Positions 6,807 through 13,392 of a stretch of DNA of 13,681 bases are shown one piece after another. Position numbers and translations under genes: made by a program. Under the pieces are notes generated by a model. It was not told where the DNA came from. It saw only the letters and a list, made by a program, of their open reading frames with translations, and made no database searches. How positions within the stretch are numbered: the stretch's first letter is position 1; each line of letters starts with the position of its first letter. This stretch comes from an uncultured Oligoflexia bacterium (GTDB lineage: Bacteria > Bdellovibrionota > Bacteriovoracia > Bacteriovoracales > Bacteriovoracaceae). The stretch lies in NCBI GenBank assembly GCA_950060715.1, contig CATLVA010000007.1, positions 1 through 13,681 of the forward strand, in the 5' to 3' direction.

Positions 6807-8357
6807 CTATAAAAGGTCTTTCGCAATGAAGCCCTTATATTGTTCCCGCACTAGTAAACCCAGCTCTCTATATCGCTTTGCATATTCTCTAAATGTTTCA
6901 ATTACTTCTTTCTTTTGCGCAAAGTTTGGGTCATTGATATTATTTTTTAAGACCTGAATTAGAGCATCTGTATCTCGGATGAGTTCATCGTTTAATGGTG
7001 TAATTCTTGTGGAAACAGCATTTAAAGTTTGTTGATGTTTAATTATATTTTCTGAAATTGCTTGGTAGTAAACACTGGCAAGCTCCGCTTCTTGACTTAG
7101 ATACTTTTGTATTAGCTCTTGTGCTGCTTTTTGATCTTTTACCTTATTGGTTAAAATCAGTTCGTTGTGAAAGTCTAGGTAAAGCTTTTCTCTGATTTTA
7201 AGAATTTCCTGTACTTCTTTTTTCATCTCTTGGTTCATGAAAACATGCATAATACGCCCACCAGCCTCATCTTTGACAGTGACAAAATGTACTTCCTCTA
7301 ATGATGCTGCAGGAGTCCTGTCCATCTTAACAAAGTCTATTTTAACTTTGGTAACATCATGTAAATCTGATTTTAAAAGCTTAATAAATAAATCAGTTAG
7401 TTCAGTCGTTTGCTTAGTAATTATGGTTGTAAGATTAAGGTATTGATTTATGCCAAGAATATCGTTTATGACATCATCGAAATGGTAGCTTTTAATATCT
7501 GCGATTCTAGTCGAAGCCCATTGAGGATTGTTCACAAAATTATAGAGCTCCTCTGCACTCATGTATTGCGAGTAATTGTCCTGATTTCCCGCTGTCAGCG
7601 GAAGGCCATTTGTACTGGTATAGTCAGCGTGGTAAATGGAGTCTTTGCCCTGTGCCCTCATTTTTGCAAAGCCTCCATGTTTAAATTCGTGCTTTCCAAC
7701 CATTGTCAATATTCCATCAAGTGCAAGATTTCGTATTCCTCTTATTCCCAGGTCGATCCGGCCCAAGGTAGCAATGGAGAAGCCAGCAGAGCCATTTTTC
7801 ATGTTTTGATAAAAATCAAATGTCACTTGGGTTGTTCCCATTCTGCTCATATATCGACTTAAAAGCTTAGCTGAGTCAGAGGTCGAGTTTTCCATATCAA
7901 ACACAAGATATTTAACTTGAGTTTGGTTGTTGATCTTACGAAATTTGGTTATTGTTTTAAAGCCTGTGTTTTGCAGGATCTCTTTGGACTCATTAATAAT
8001 AAAATTTATTTCAAGTCTGTGACTTGCAACTATTTCGGCATAGGCTGCTTGTACTAATTCAGTCAGTTCTTCTTTTGATAATTTTTGAACACTTGCAAGG
8101 ACAGTAAGGTAGTTTTTCTGAGCTTCGAATAGTGCAGAAATTAGCTCGTATTGCTGTTCTATTAAGTTGAGCTTTTCCCGGTGTGTTTCTGCTGATTTGA
8201 TTTGCTTTTTGAGCGCCTGAAATGTCTTGCGATTTAGCTCGCGTAAAGACTTATATTCTTTTTTATTATAATGTCTAATAAATTCATACTGGCAGGAATC
8301 GGCGTGCGCTGTGTAAGTAAAAAAGAGTGTGAAGTATAAGAACAATAAATTTATCAT
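6807..8357 (-). CDS. Secreted protein with HEFKH zinc-protease-like motif
   Basis: 516 residues. A signal peptide of about 19 residues ends in TAHA before DSC, so the protein is exported. GAAGAGAG before ATG 8357 supports this start. Residues 30-110 and 390-510 are strongly helical, probably coiled coil. The central part contains MVGKHEFKHGGF with H223-E224-x-x-H227, the HExxH zinc-metallopeptidase signature. Candidate third ligands are E269/E270 in MSAEELYNF, 42-43 residues downstream, or H243/D245 nearby. The surroundings (LALDGILTMVGKHE) look like the usual helix preceding such a site. I do not recognise the family, and HExxH can occur by chance. A periplasmic or secreted peptidase is a hypothesis. 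The signal-peptide segment is duplicated at 17-68. Confidence 0.8.
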   Translation of the reverse strand: MINLLFLYFTLFFTYTAHADSCQYEFIRHYNKKEYKSLRELNRKTFQALKKQIKSAETHREKLNLIEQQYELISALFEAQKNYLTVLASVQKLSKEELTELVQAAYAEIVASHRLEINFIINESKEILQNTGFKTITKFRKINNQTQVKYLVFDMENSTSDSAKLLSRYMSRMGTTQVTFDFYQNMKNGSAGFSIATLGRIDLGIRGIRNLALDGILTMVGKHEFKHGGFAKMRAQGKDSIYHADYTSTNGLPLTAGNQDNYSQYMSAEELYNFVNNPQWASTRIADIKSYHFDDVINDILGINQYLNLTTIITKQTTELTDLFIKLLKSDLHDVTKVKIDFVKMDRTPAASLEEVHFVTVKDEAGGRIMHVFMNQEMKKEVQEILKIREKLYLDFHNELILTNKVKDQKAAQELIQKYLSQEAELASVYYQAISENIIKHQQTLNAVSTRITPLNDELIRDTDALIQVLKNNINDPNFAQKKEVIETFREYAKRYRELGLLVREQYKGFIAKDLL

Positions 8358-8359
8358 TG
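8308..8359. repeat. 52-bp exact direct repeat, copy B
   Basis: Identical to 17-68. Here it is in its natural place: it begins two bases before the ATG (minus strand) and ends in the codon just after the hydrophobic core of the signal peptide. This is evidently the source copy. Confidence 0.95.
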
Positions 8360-8389
8360 TCTCTCTTCGGTCAAATAATCTAGGGGCTT

Positions 8390-8454
8390 TACCTGTTTAC
8401 TATTTTTCTTTACAACGTTGAGAAAAAAATATTTAAAGCGTAAATAAACAGGTA
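8390..8454. repeat. Inverted repeat in the leader of the HEFKH gene
   Basis: TACCTGTTTA (8390-8399) and TAAACAGGTA (8445-8454) form a perfect 10-bp inverted repeat with 45 bp between. Inside is a second imperfect hairpin centred on AACGTT (8414-8419), with T-rich and A-rich arms. It fills the space between the end of the 362-codon gene and the 516-codon gene on the minus strand. It could be paired operator half-sites, a structured leader or a read-through barrier. It is not a classic terminator, as the stem is AT-rich and no T tract follows it. Confidence 0.75.
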
Positions 8455-8461
8455 GATTATA

Positions 8462-9550
8462 TTACTGCTTTGCCGCAGCTTCGCCGGAAGATTTTTGTGT
8501 TTTAACGCCAGCTTCTTCCCAAATAGATGGGTCATCAATAAATGTTCCCAGACCTTGGTTATAGCAGTTTTGAAGTATCATATGACCTGCGATAATAGGT
8601 GAGGAACCAGTCGTTTTTCTTATAGCACTTTTTTGGTCTTCATCTCCCCAAAACATACCTTGGCTCATCATCTGCTCAACAGATCCAAACCCAAACGACA
8701 TGCCAAAGCCTGAGTTAACACCACCATATCCAATACCTCCACCAAATGGACCTATCATCGATGAGAATTGTTGATCTTTCGGTTTGTAACGCTCAAAGAT
8801 AGATGTGATCTGTTTGTTCAGGTCTTTTTTAAAACATGAAGCTGCTTCGGGATTTTTCGTTAGAAAATTATCGATGTCTTTACATAGATTAACATTGTAA
8901 TTTGTCGTCTCAAAAGTTTGTCCATCTTTTTTAGGCTCAATTAAAATCTTGTTTTTAGACTCAACCGGTACACATTGACCGTTTTTAACTTCGAACTTTA
9001 CACTCGTGGAAGCATACCTTGAAAATGGTAGCGGTACTTTTTGACCGGTTCTTTCTTCAAGTCTTTTAAGAGGTTTTTTTCGATCTTCAGGGGTATTACG
9101 TTCCCAGTGAGCTCTTTGTATTTTAACTTGTTGATCGATATCTGACTGAGATAAATTTTCGTCATTGATAATCTCTACAATGTTGCCCTTATCGTCTCTT
9201 TGGATGATGACTGTGATTCTTTTCGTGTCATGCTTGAAAGGATTTTTTTTATCTGATTCATTTAGAGAATTTACGCCAAATGTAGGCATATCATATTGGA
9301 TCACCTCTTGTTTTTTGTCATCGATAGTAACGTACGAAACGACGTCATCATTAGGCTTAATCTTTCCATTGCTCAAAAGTTCAAAGGGACGGTAAATTCC
9401 CATCATTCCCCAGCCAGCATTTCCTACGCTTTTTGAACTGAAGGGGTCCTTTGGGTTAATGAATTCCATACATTTTGTGTAATCAACTGCGTGAGCGGCG
9501 CTCGTACAAACGGTGAAAACCAAAAGGCTTTTATATAGAGTTTTTTTCAT
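8462..9550 (-). CDS. Secreted protein of unknown family, glycine-rich C-terminal segment
   Basis: 362 residues. AAGGGATC just before ATG 9550 and a standard signal peptide ending in SAAHA before VDY support the start and export. The mature part has five cysteines (in TKCMEF, GQCVPV, NLCKDI, ASCFKK and QNCYNQG), which could form disulfides in the periplasm or outside. A charged central domain with IQRDDKGNIVEI is followed, at about residues 265-295, by a Gly/Phe/Met-rich stretch (PFGGGIGYGGVNSGFGMSF) likely to be flexible or membrane-interacting. I do not recognise the family. It is upstream of, and on the same strand as, the HEFKH protein, separated by the 104-bp inverted-repeat spacer. Confidence 0.8.
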   Translation of the reverse strand: MKKTLYKSLLVFTVCTSAAHAVDYTKCMEFINPKDPFSSKSVGNAGWGMMGIYRPFELLSNGKIKPNDDVVSYVTIDDKKQEVIQYDMPTFGVNSLNESDKKNPFKHDTKRITVIIQRDDKGNIVEIINDENLSQSDIDQQVKIQRAHWERNTPEDRKKPLKRLEERTGQKVPLPFSRYASTSVKFEVKNGQCVPVESKNKILIEPKKDGQTFETTNYNVNLCKDIDNFLTKNPEAASCFKKDLNKQITSIFERYKPKDQQFSSMIGPFGGGIGYGGVNSGFGMSFGFGSVEQMMSQGMFWGDEDQKSAIRKTTGSSPIIAGHMILQNCYNQGLGTFIDDPSIWEEAGVKTQKSSGEAAAKQ

Positions 9551-9717
9551 GAGGATCCCTTAAAGTTAATAAATAAATAACATCTCTTTATTCCTTTCGG
9601 AGTAACCTCGACAAAACTTTATTAAAGATTCTGCTCATTTAAGTGACTATTAAGAATTAGAACGAAATTAATGAAAGCTAAATGTCGCAGGTTTACTAAC
9701 TGGTTGAAAATTAATAT

Positions 9718-10266
9718 TTAACCATGTGAACCTAAAGGTTGTTTCCCACTGAGTTCAGTCTTTATAGCATTGCCTTGGATTTCTTTGAAGGAAGAGTAGT
9801 GCTCTTTTATTAAGTCTTCAATTTGAGTGTGTTTGCTGAAGTGAAGTGATTGCTCAAGGTTCACTGGATGAACTTTAATTAAATTATAAATTTCCTCTTT
9901 TATCGTTTCATCTTTAAATCTCTCCAGTTTATTTAAGAGAAATAGAAAGTAGCAGCTAGGAGTGACAATAAAAATATCGTCATGATTATAGATGTTTAAT
10001 AAATTCTCTAATGGGCTGATAGCTAGGCGAGCATTTTTCACAAAACACAATCTTTGACCAGATTTCGTATTGGCCACCAAATTTCCGGTTTGCTGTTTGT
10101 GATCAGTCTCTAAAAGCCTTTTCAAGATATATTGTCTCTGAGGTTTTCCTAAGACATCATAATCTTGTCTTTCATATTGAGTGGAATCAAATATAGTGAT
10201 GATATTATAGAGAGGCGAGACTCTAATATAGGGATCATGTAGGAATAAAGCCTGATAATACTTCAT
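9718..10266 (-). CDS. Cytoplasmic protein of unknown family
   Basis: 182 residues with no signal peptide or membrane helix. It mixes alpha and beta segments, with a repeated hydrophobic pattern around ISPLENLLNIYN and IFIVTPSCYFLFLLNKLE and a helical second half. I recognise no domain. ATG 10266 is nearly forced: an in-frame TAG lies four codons upstream, inside the predicted -10 box TAGAAT, and no other Met follows for a long way. There is no Shine-Dalgarno sequence. The predicted transcription start falls exactly on the ATG, suggesting a leaderless mRNA. It diverges from the lipoprotein gene at 10407. An imperfect 24-bp palindrome (9701-9724) covers its stop codon but has no T tract. Confidence 0.72.
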   Translation of the reverse strand: MKYYQALFLHDPYIRVSPLYNIITIFDSTQYERQDYDVLGKPQRQYILKRLLETDHKQQTGNLVANTKSGQRLCFVKNARLAISPLENLLNIYNHDDIFIVTPSCYFLFLLNKLERFKDETIKEEIYNLIKVHPVNLEQSLHFSKHTQIEDLIKEHYSSFKEIQGNAIKTELSGKQPLGSHG

Positions 10267-10272
10267 GGACGT

Positions 10273-10301
10273 ATTCTAGCCTAAAACGATCATTGCTTCA
10301 G
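10273..10301 (-). promoter_or_regulatory. Possible leaderless promoter of the 10266 gene
   Basis: On the minus strand, TAGAAT (10273-10278, five of six matches) lies six bases before ATG 10266, with a weak CTGAAG (10296-10301) 17 bp further up. The predicted +1 is the A of the start codon. Confidence 0.4.
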
Positions 10302-10353
10302 TATCTGCAACCTATACAAAACTTACGCTAAAAAAAGATTGTGTTATTTGGAG

Positions 10354-10365
10354 CACTTATAAGTG
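10354..10365. promoter_or_regulatory. Perfect 12-bp palindrome in a divergent promoter region
   Basis: CACTTATAAGTG is a perfect palindrome located between two divergent genes, 7 bp upstream of the candidate -35 box of the lipoprotein gene. Position and symmetry fit an operator for a dimeric regulator. No regulator gene is nearby, so this remains a suggestion. Confidence 0.4.
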
Positions 10366-10372
10366 AAGCAGG

Positions 10373-10401
10373 TGGGCAATTTTTTTGAATCTTGTTAAAA
10401 T
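10373..10401 (+). promoter_or_regulatory. Possible leaderless promoter of the 10407 lipoprotein
   Basis: TGGGCA (10373-10378) and TAAAAT (10396-10401) are separated by 17 bp, matching four and five of six consensus positions. The predicted start is at 10407-10408, on the ATG itself. No Shine-Dalgarno sequence precedes that ATG. Confidence 0.4.
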
Positions 10402-10406
10402 TAACT

Positions 10407-10958
10407 ATGAAAGTGATCTTGCTCATCATCGTTTCCTTGGTCTCATGCACGCGAGAGCGCCCTAAGCTTGATGATATCAACTTTACCTATATAGCTGACG
10501 ACGACTGCTTTAATTCTTACACCGAATCGAAAGAAAATAATGAGCAGATGGTTCATAGGATTAGTAAATCAACCTTAGGTCATAGTGCAAGCTATTTCGT
10601 AACGGGTCTGGGTTATATGGGAGACTTGGTTATTTATACAATTGCAGGCGTAGGTGTGGGGTTCGTGATTTGTACTCCGGCATTTATCGTCGACTCAGCT
10701 TTTAATGGTGATGGAAATTTCAGCGGAGAATGTGTGGGGCAAATGACAAGTGAGGTCGTTGAAGCAGGACTGAGTACTGCAAGTTTAGGTAGGGAAGCCT
10801 ATCAAAAATCGAAAAAATGGCGTTGTGATGATTACCGCCATATCGCCGAAGGCTTAACGGAAGTAGCTTCCTGCTATAAATCTAAAGGGGAACTTGATAA
10901 GGCGAAATTGCAACTAAAGGCCATTAGAGAAAATAAAGTTTTAAAAAGATGCTTATAA
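10407..10958 (+). CDS. Lipoprotein with hydrophobic Gly-rich segment, unknown family
   Basis: 183 residues from ATG 10407. TTG 10392 is the only upstream alternative, because an in-frame TGA lies at 10386-10388. The short signal peptide MKVILLIIVSLVSC ends in a lipobox (Cys14). The middle is unusually hydrophobic: YFVTGLGYMGDLVIYTIAG and VGVGFVICTPAFIVDSAF would form one or two membrane-inserted helices, odd for a lipoprotein. The C-terminal part is helical, with LTEVASCYKSKGELDKAKLQ resembling a single TPR unit. Several cysteines (DDCF, GECV, WRCDD, ASCYK, KRCL) could pair. It is divergent from the 10266 gene and its function is unknown. The 63-bp gap before the TonB-like gene shows no terminator, so read-through is possible. 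Confidence 0.78.
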   Translation: MKVILLIIVSLVSCTRERPKLDDINFTYIADDDCFNSYTESKENNEQMVHRISKSTLGHSASYFVTGLGYMGDLVIYTIAGVGVGFVICTPAFIVDSAFNGDGNFSGECVGQMTSEVVEAGLSTASLGREAYQKSKKWRCDDYRHIAEGLTEVASCYKSKGELDKAKLQLKAIRENKVLKRCL

Positions 10959-11021
10959 TAATTTACCAATTTCTGACATAATCCTGACTCAGGTTCATGA
11001 CTAAATTGGGAGTATTCCTGT

Positions 11022-11786
11022 GTGCGTTTTATTTCAATATTAACAATAAGTTTATTTATTCATCTTTTTCTTCTGAGTTCTATTTATTTAGACAATAAAA
11101 AAACAAAAGAAAAAGAATCTGAAAAAAAGATCGTTCACTTAAAACTCAAAAAATTAAAAAAGAAAAAAAGAATTTTCAAAAAGAAAGCGAAAAAAGGGAT
11201 AAGGAAATCCATCAGAACTTTTAAAGATTTGGCCTATAAAAAAGAAGATAATTATGATCAATACCTTTTTCAAGGGACAGAAGAGTTTGGAGTTGATGGA
11301 GAGGGGAGTGAGTTAGTTAAACTTTTTGAAAGTATAAATGCACAAATAACTTATCCTGAAGTCTTTATTGAAAAAAAGATTTTTGGTGTGGTTGAGGCTT
11401 CTCTATTTTTTTTAAACGGGCGCTATAATGAAAAATATTCGAAATTTTCAGGTAGTAATAATTTTTTGAAAGGGCATATGATTCGAATCTTACGGGAAGC
11501 GCTAAGAGAAAAGCATTTTCAGTTTAGCCGCATTAGAATGCAGGTAAAGGTTTCAGTCACATTTGCTGAAAAAGACCAGTTCTCAAAAGATTATCTTGAA
11601 AAGTTTAACTATATTGCTCATAACTATCTCTCATTCATCATTCAACCAAAAAGTGATCTCGAAGCCATCAGTTTGCATGCGAATGAACAAGAAAAGAAAA
11701 TAATGATCGATTTCACTCGGTTAATTAAAGAAAAAACGATGGGAGATAAGTTATTTAGAATTTATATGAATGATCCTGCGTGGTAG
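11022..11786 (+). CDS. TonB-like protein with lysine-rich linker
   Basis: 254 residues from GTG 11022, with GGGAG eight bases before it. One N-terminal membrane helix (residues 3-22) is followed by a very basic region: 22 of residues 26-65 are Lys or Arg (KLKKLKKKKRIFKKKAKK). A domain beginning about residue 110 opens ITYPEVFIEKKIFGVVEASL, matching the TonB C-terminal start (Y-P then G-x-V), and continues with strands to about 182. About 70 further residues follow, unlike classic TonB. TonB proteins span the periplasm to energise outer-membrane transporters and usually have a Pro-Lys or Pro-Glu linker. No proline-rich part and no ExbB/ExbD genes are seen here. The radical SAM gene follows 11 bp later, suggesting an operon. 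Confidence 0.7.
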   Translation: MRFISILTISLFIHLFLLSSIYLDNKKTKEKESEKKIVHLKLKKLKKKKRIFKKKAKKGIRKSIRTFKDLAYKKEDNYDQYLFQGTEEFGVDGEGSELVKLFESINAQITYPEVFIEKKIFGVVEASLFFLNGRYNEKYSKFSGSNNFLKGHMIRILREALREKHFQFSRIRMQVKVSVTFAEKDQFSKDYLEKFNYIAHNYLSFIIQPKSDLEAISLHANEQEKKIMIDFTRLIKEKTMGDKLFRIYMNDPAW

Positions 11787-11797
11787 TATAATTTACT

Positions 11798-12811
11798 GTG
11801 AGTATAAAAATATGTCCTTATCCATTTTCAAGGTCTAGTTTTGGAGAACGAGTCCATATACCATGTTGTAGTTCTTGGCTGACAAATGAGTATTTTTCAT
11901 TAGATCATTCCGGGCCTCCTGGTAAGAGTAGGGCTGCAGTGTCATTGAGAGAATCAGTGCTTGATGGGAGCTTTAAATATTGTCGAAGGGAATTATGTAA
12001 ATACCCTCTGATCGATATCAGTGAGTTAGATACTTTAGATGATCATGAAGTTTTTATTGGAAATAAAGAAATACAACAGATCAAAGATGGGAAGTTCGAC
12101 CAAAATTTTCCGATAACTTCGCTGACTATAGAAGCCGATAGCCGCTGCAATCTTGCTTGTCCTAGTTGTAGAAAAGAACCTATTTTTAAAGTTCATCCAG
12201 ATTGGGACAATAAAATGAGGCTTGAGTTAATAAGATACTCTCAAGTCTTCAAAACCGTAAAAAAAGTAAAGTTCGGTGGCTATGCCGAGTTCTTTTTTTC
12301 TCCTCTGTATCAAGAATTATTGCAGGCTCTCTATAAGTTGAATCCCTGTGGATTGCGTGAAGTCGCCATTCTAACCAATGGAACTTTAATCACTAAAGCG
12401 AATTTTGAAAAATTAGGTCCTGCTAGAAAATTGATAACAGAAATTAATGTGTCAATTGATGCCGGTGATGAAAGTACTTTTAAAAATGTCAGAGACGGAA
12501 ATTGGAATCAACTCATTAAGAATTTGGATTTCTTGCGGGAACTTCGTTTAAAAAACGAAATAGAAAAACTAAGATTTAATTTCGTTGTACAGAAAAATAA
12601 CTTAGAGTCTGTGGAAAAATTCATACAATTAGGAAACTTATATGAAGTTGACCATATCGATTTCACTCATTTGTTAGACTGGCAAATGATGAAACTAGAT
12701 TTCAAAGAAAATGCAGTCCATATTCCTGAACATAAGCACTTCGCTCGCTACCTAGAATTATGGGAAAAATTTCATTCACACCCGAAAGTTAAATGGGAGT
12801 TAGCTATTTAA
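11798..12811 (+). CDS. Radical SAM protein with N-terminal SPASM-like cysteine cluster
   Basis: 337 residues from GTG 11798; the ribosome-binding site is weak. The radical SAM core begins at about residue 108 with the 4Fe-4S motif C117-NLA-C121-PS-C124 and continues with ILTNGTL and NVSIDAGDESTF, typical of the SPASM/twitch group. The usual G-x-GE-P motif appears instead as GGYAEFF (160-166), an altered SAM-contact region. Before the core lies a second cysteine set, C6, C23, C24, C62 and C67 (in HIPCCSSW and FKYCRRELC), which probably holds an auxiliary Fe-S cluster. This places the SPASM-like part at the N terminus rather than the usual C terminus. The substrate is unknown and no obvious precursor peptide is adjacent. 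It is likely co-transcribed with the TonB-like gene and overlaps the convergent lipoprotein by 8 bp. Confidence 0.85.
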   Translation: MSIKICPYPFSRSSFGERVHIPCCSSWLTNEYFSLDHSGPPGKSRAAVSLRESVLDGSFKYCRRELCKYPLIDISELDTLDDHEVFIGNKEIQQIKDGKFDQNFPITSLTIEADSRCNLACPSCRKEPIFKVHPDWDNKMRLELIRYSQVFKTVKKVKFGGYAEFFFSPLYQELLQALYKLNPCGLREVAILTNGTLITKANFEKLGPARKLITEINVSIDAGDESTFKNVRDGNWNQLIKNLDFLRELRLKNEIEKLRFNFVVQKNNLESVEKFIQLGNLYEVDHIDFTHLLDWQMMKLDFKENAVHIPEHKHFARYLELWEKFHSHPKVKWELAI

Positions 12812-13286
12812 GGTGAGATTTTTTAGAGCGTTTAAATTTTACACTCACGGGTCTTAGAAGGCCCCAATCCTGAAAGGTGAGTTCACGATGTTTTTCGGTT
12901 CCAGTATTGAAGGCATACCAAATTCTTATACAGCGATTACCTTCGATGAGGATCGTTTTATCTTCAGGAATTATGCGATCACCAGAAAGGCAATCATATA
13001 CCTGAGTTTCTAATAATGTATATTTAACTTTCAGTGAGCTTTTAAGTGAAACAGAATTTATACTGTAGGCGAGTCTTTCAGCACTGTGGTTGCGGACTTC
13101 CAATTGTAGACTAAATTTGTCTCCATAGGGGTTAGGAAAAAGATAGAGATCATATTCGGGAAAACTGAGCAAACCGTCCCCTCGAACCAAATGGGTTTTA
13201 CTATACTGAGCGTCTGGGTGGACCACCCGATAGAGTTCGGAATTTGAGCATGACGCCAATAGCATTAGTGATAGTAAAATGAGCAT
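12804..13286 (-). CDS. Small lipoprotein of unknown family
   Basis: 160 residues. The signal peptide MLILLSLMLLASC ends in a lipobox (Cys13) but has no Lys or Arg in its n-region, which is unusual. An in-frame TGA two codons upstream forces the start. The mature part is beta-rich (YDLYLFPNPYGDKFSLQLEV, VSLKSSLKVKYTL) with two more cysteines (YDCLSG, NRCIR), and ends in a basic tail. It could be an immunoglobulin-like or beta-sandwich domain, but no family is recognised. A strong promoter ends five bases before the ATG, so its mRNA is probably leaderless. It converges on the radical SAM gene with an 8-bp overlap. Confidence 0.8.
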   Translation of the reverse strand: MLILLSLMLLASCSNSELYRVVHPDAQYSKTHLVRGDGLLSFPEYDLYLFPNPYGDKFSLQLEVRNHSAERLAYSINSVSLKSSLKVKYTLLETQVYDCLSGDRIIPEDKTILIEGNRCIRIWYAFNTGTEKHRELTFQDWGLLRPVSVKFKRSKKSHLK

Positions 13287-13291
13287 AACTC

Positions 13292-13319
13292 ATTATAACT
13301 AGGTTTATTTTTTTATCAA
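13292..13319 (-). promoter_or_regulatory. Strong sigma70-type promoter directly before the 13286 start
   Basis: On the minus strand, TTGATA (13314-13319, five of six matches), a 16-bp spacer and a perfect TATAAT (13292-13297) are followed by only five bases before ATG 13286. The predicted transcription start falls within one base of the start codon. Confidence 0.65.
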
Positions 13320-13392
13320 ATAGCTCTCTGCGCAATTGATAGTTTCGTCTGGTTATGTCATCCTTATGGCAAAGAAAAATTTAGGAGTTTTT

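Noticed and set aside
7410..7862. 150-codon plus-strand frame opposite the HEFKH gene
   Set aside because: The minus-strand gene has a signal peptide, ribosome-binding site and coherent sequence; this frame has none.
9701..9724. Imperfect 24-bp palindrome over the stop of the 9718 gene as an intrinsic terminator
   Set aside because: The stem is AT-rich with a mismatch and no T tract follows on the minus strand.
10959..11021. RiPP-type precursor peptide gene next to the radical SAM operon
   Set aside because: No short open frame with a plausible start is seen in the 63-bp gap or in the 11 bp before the radical SAM gene.
13336..13364. Promoter TTGATA-17-CATCCT for the 13393 lipoprotein
   Set aside because: The -10 match is only three of six, so it is not supportable beyond chance.
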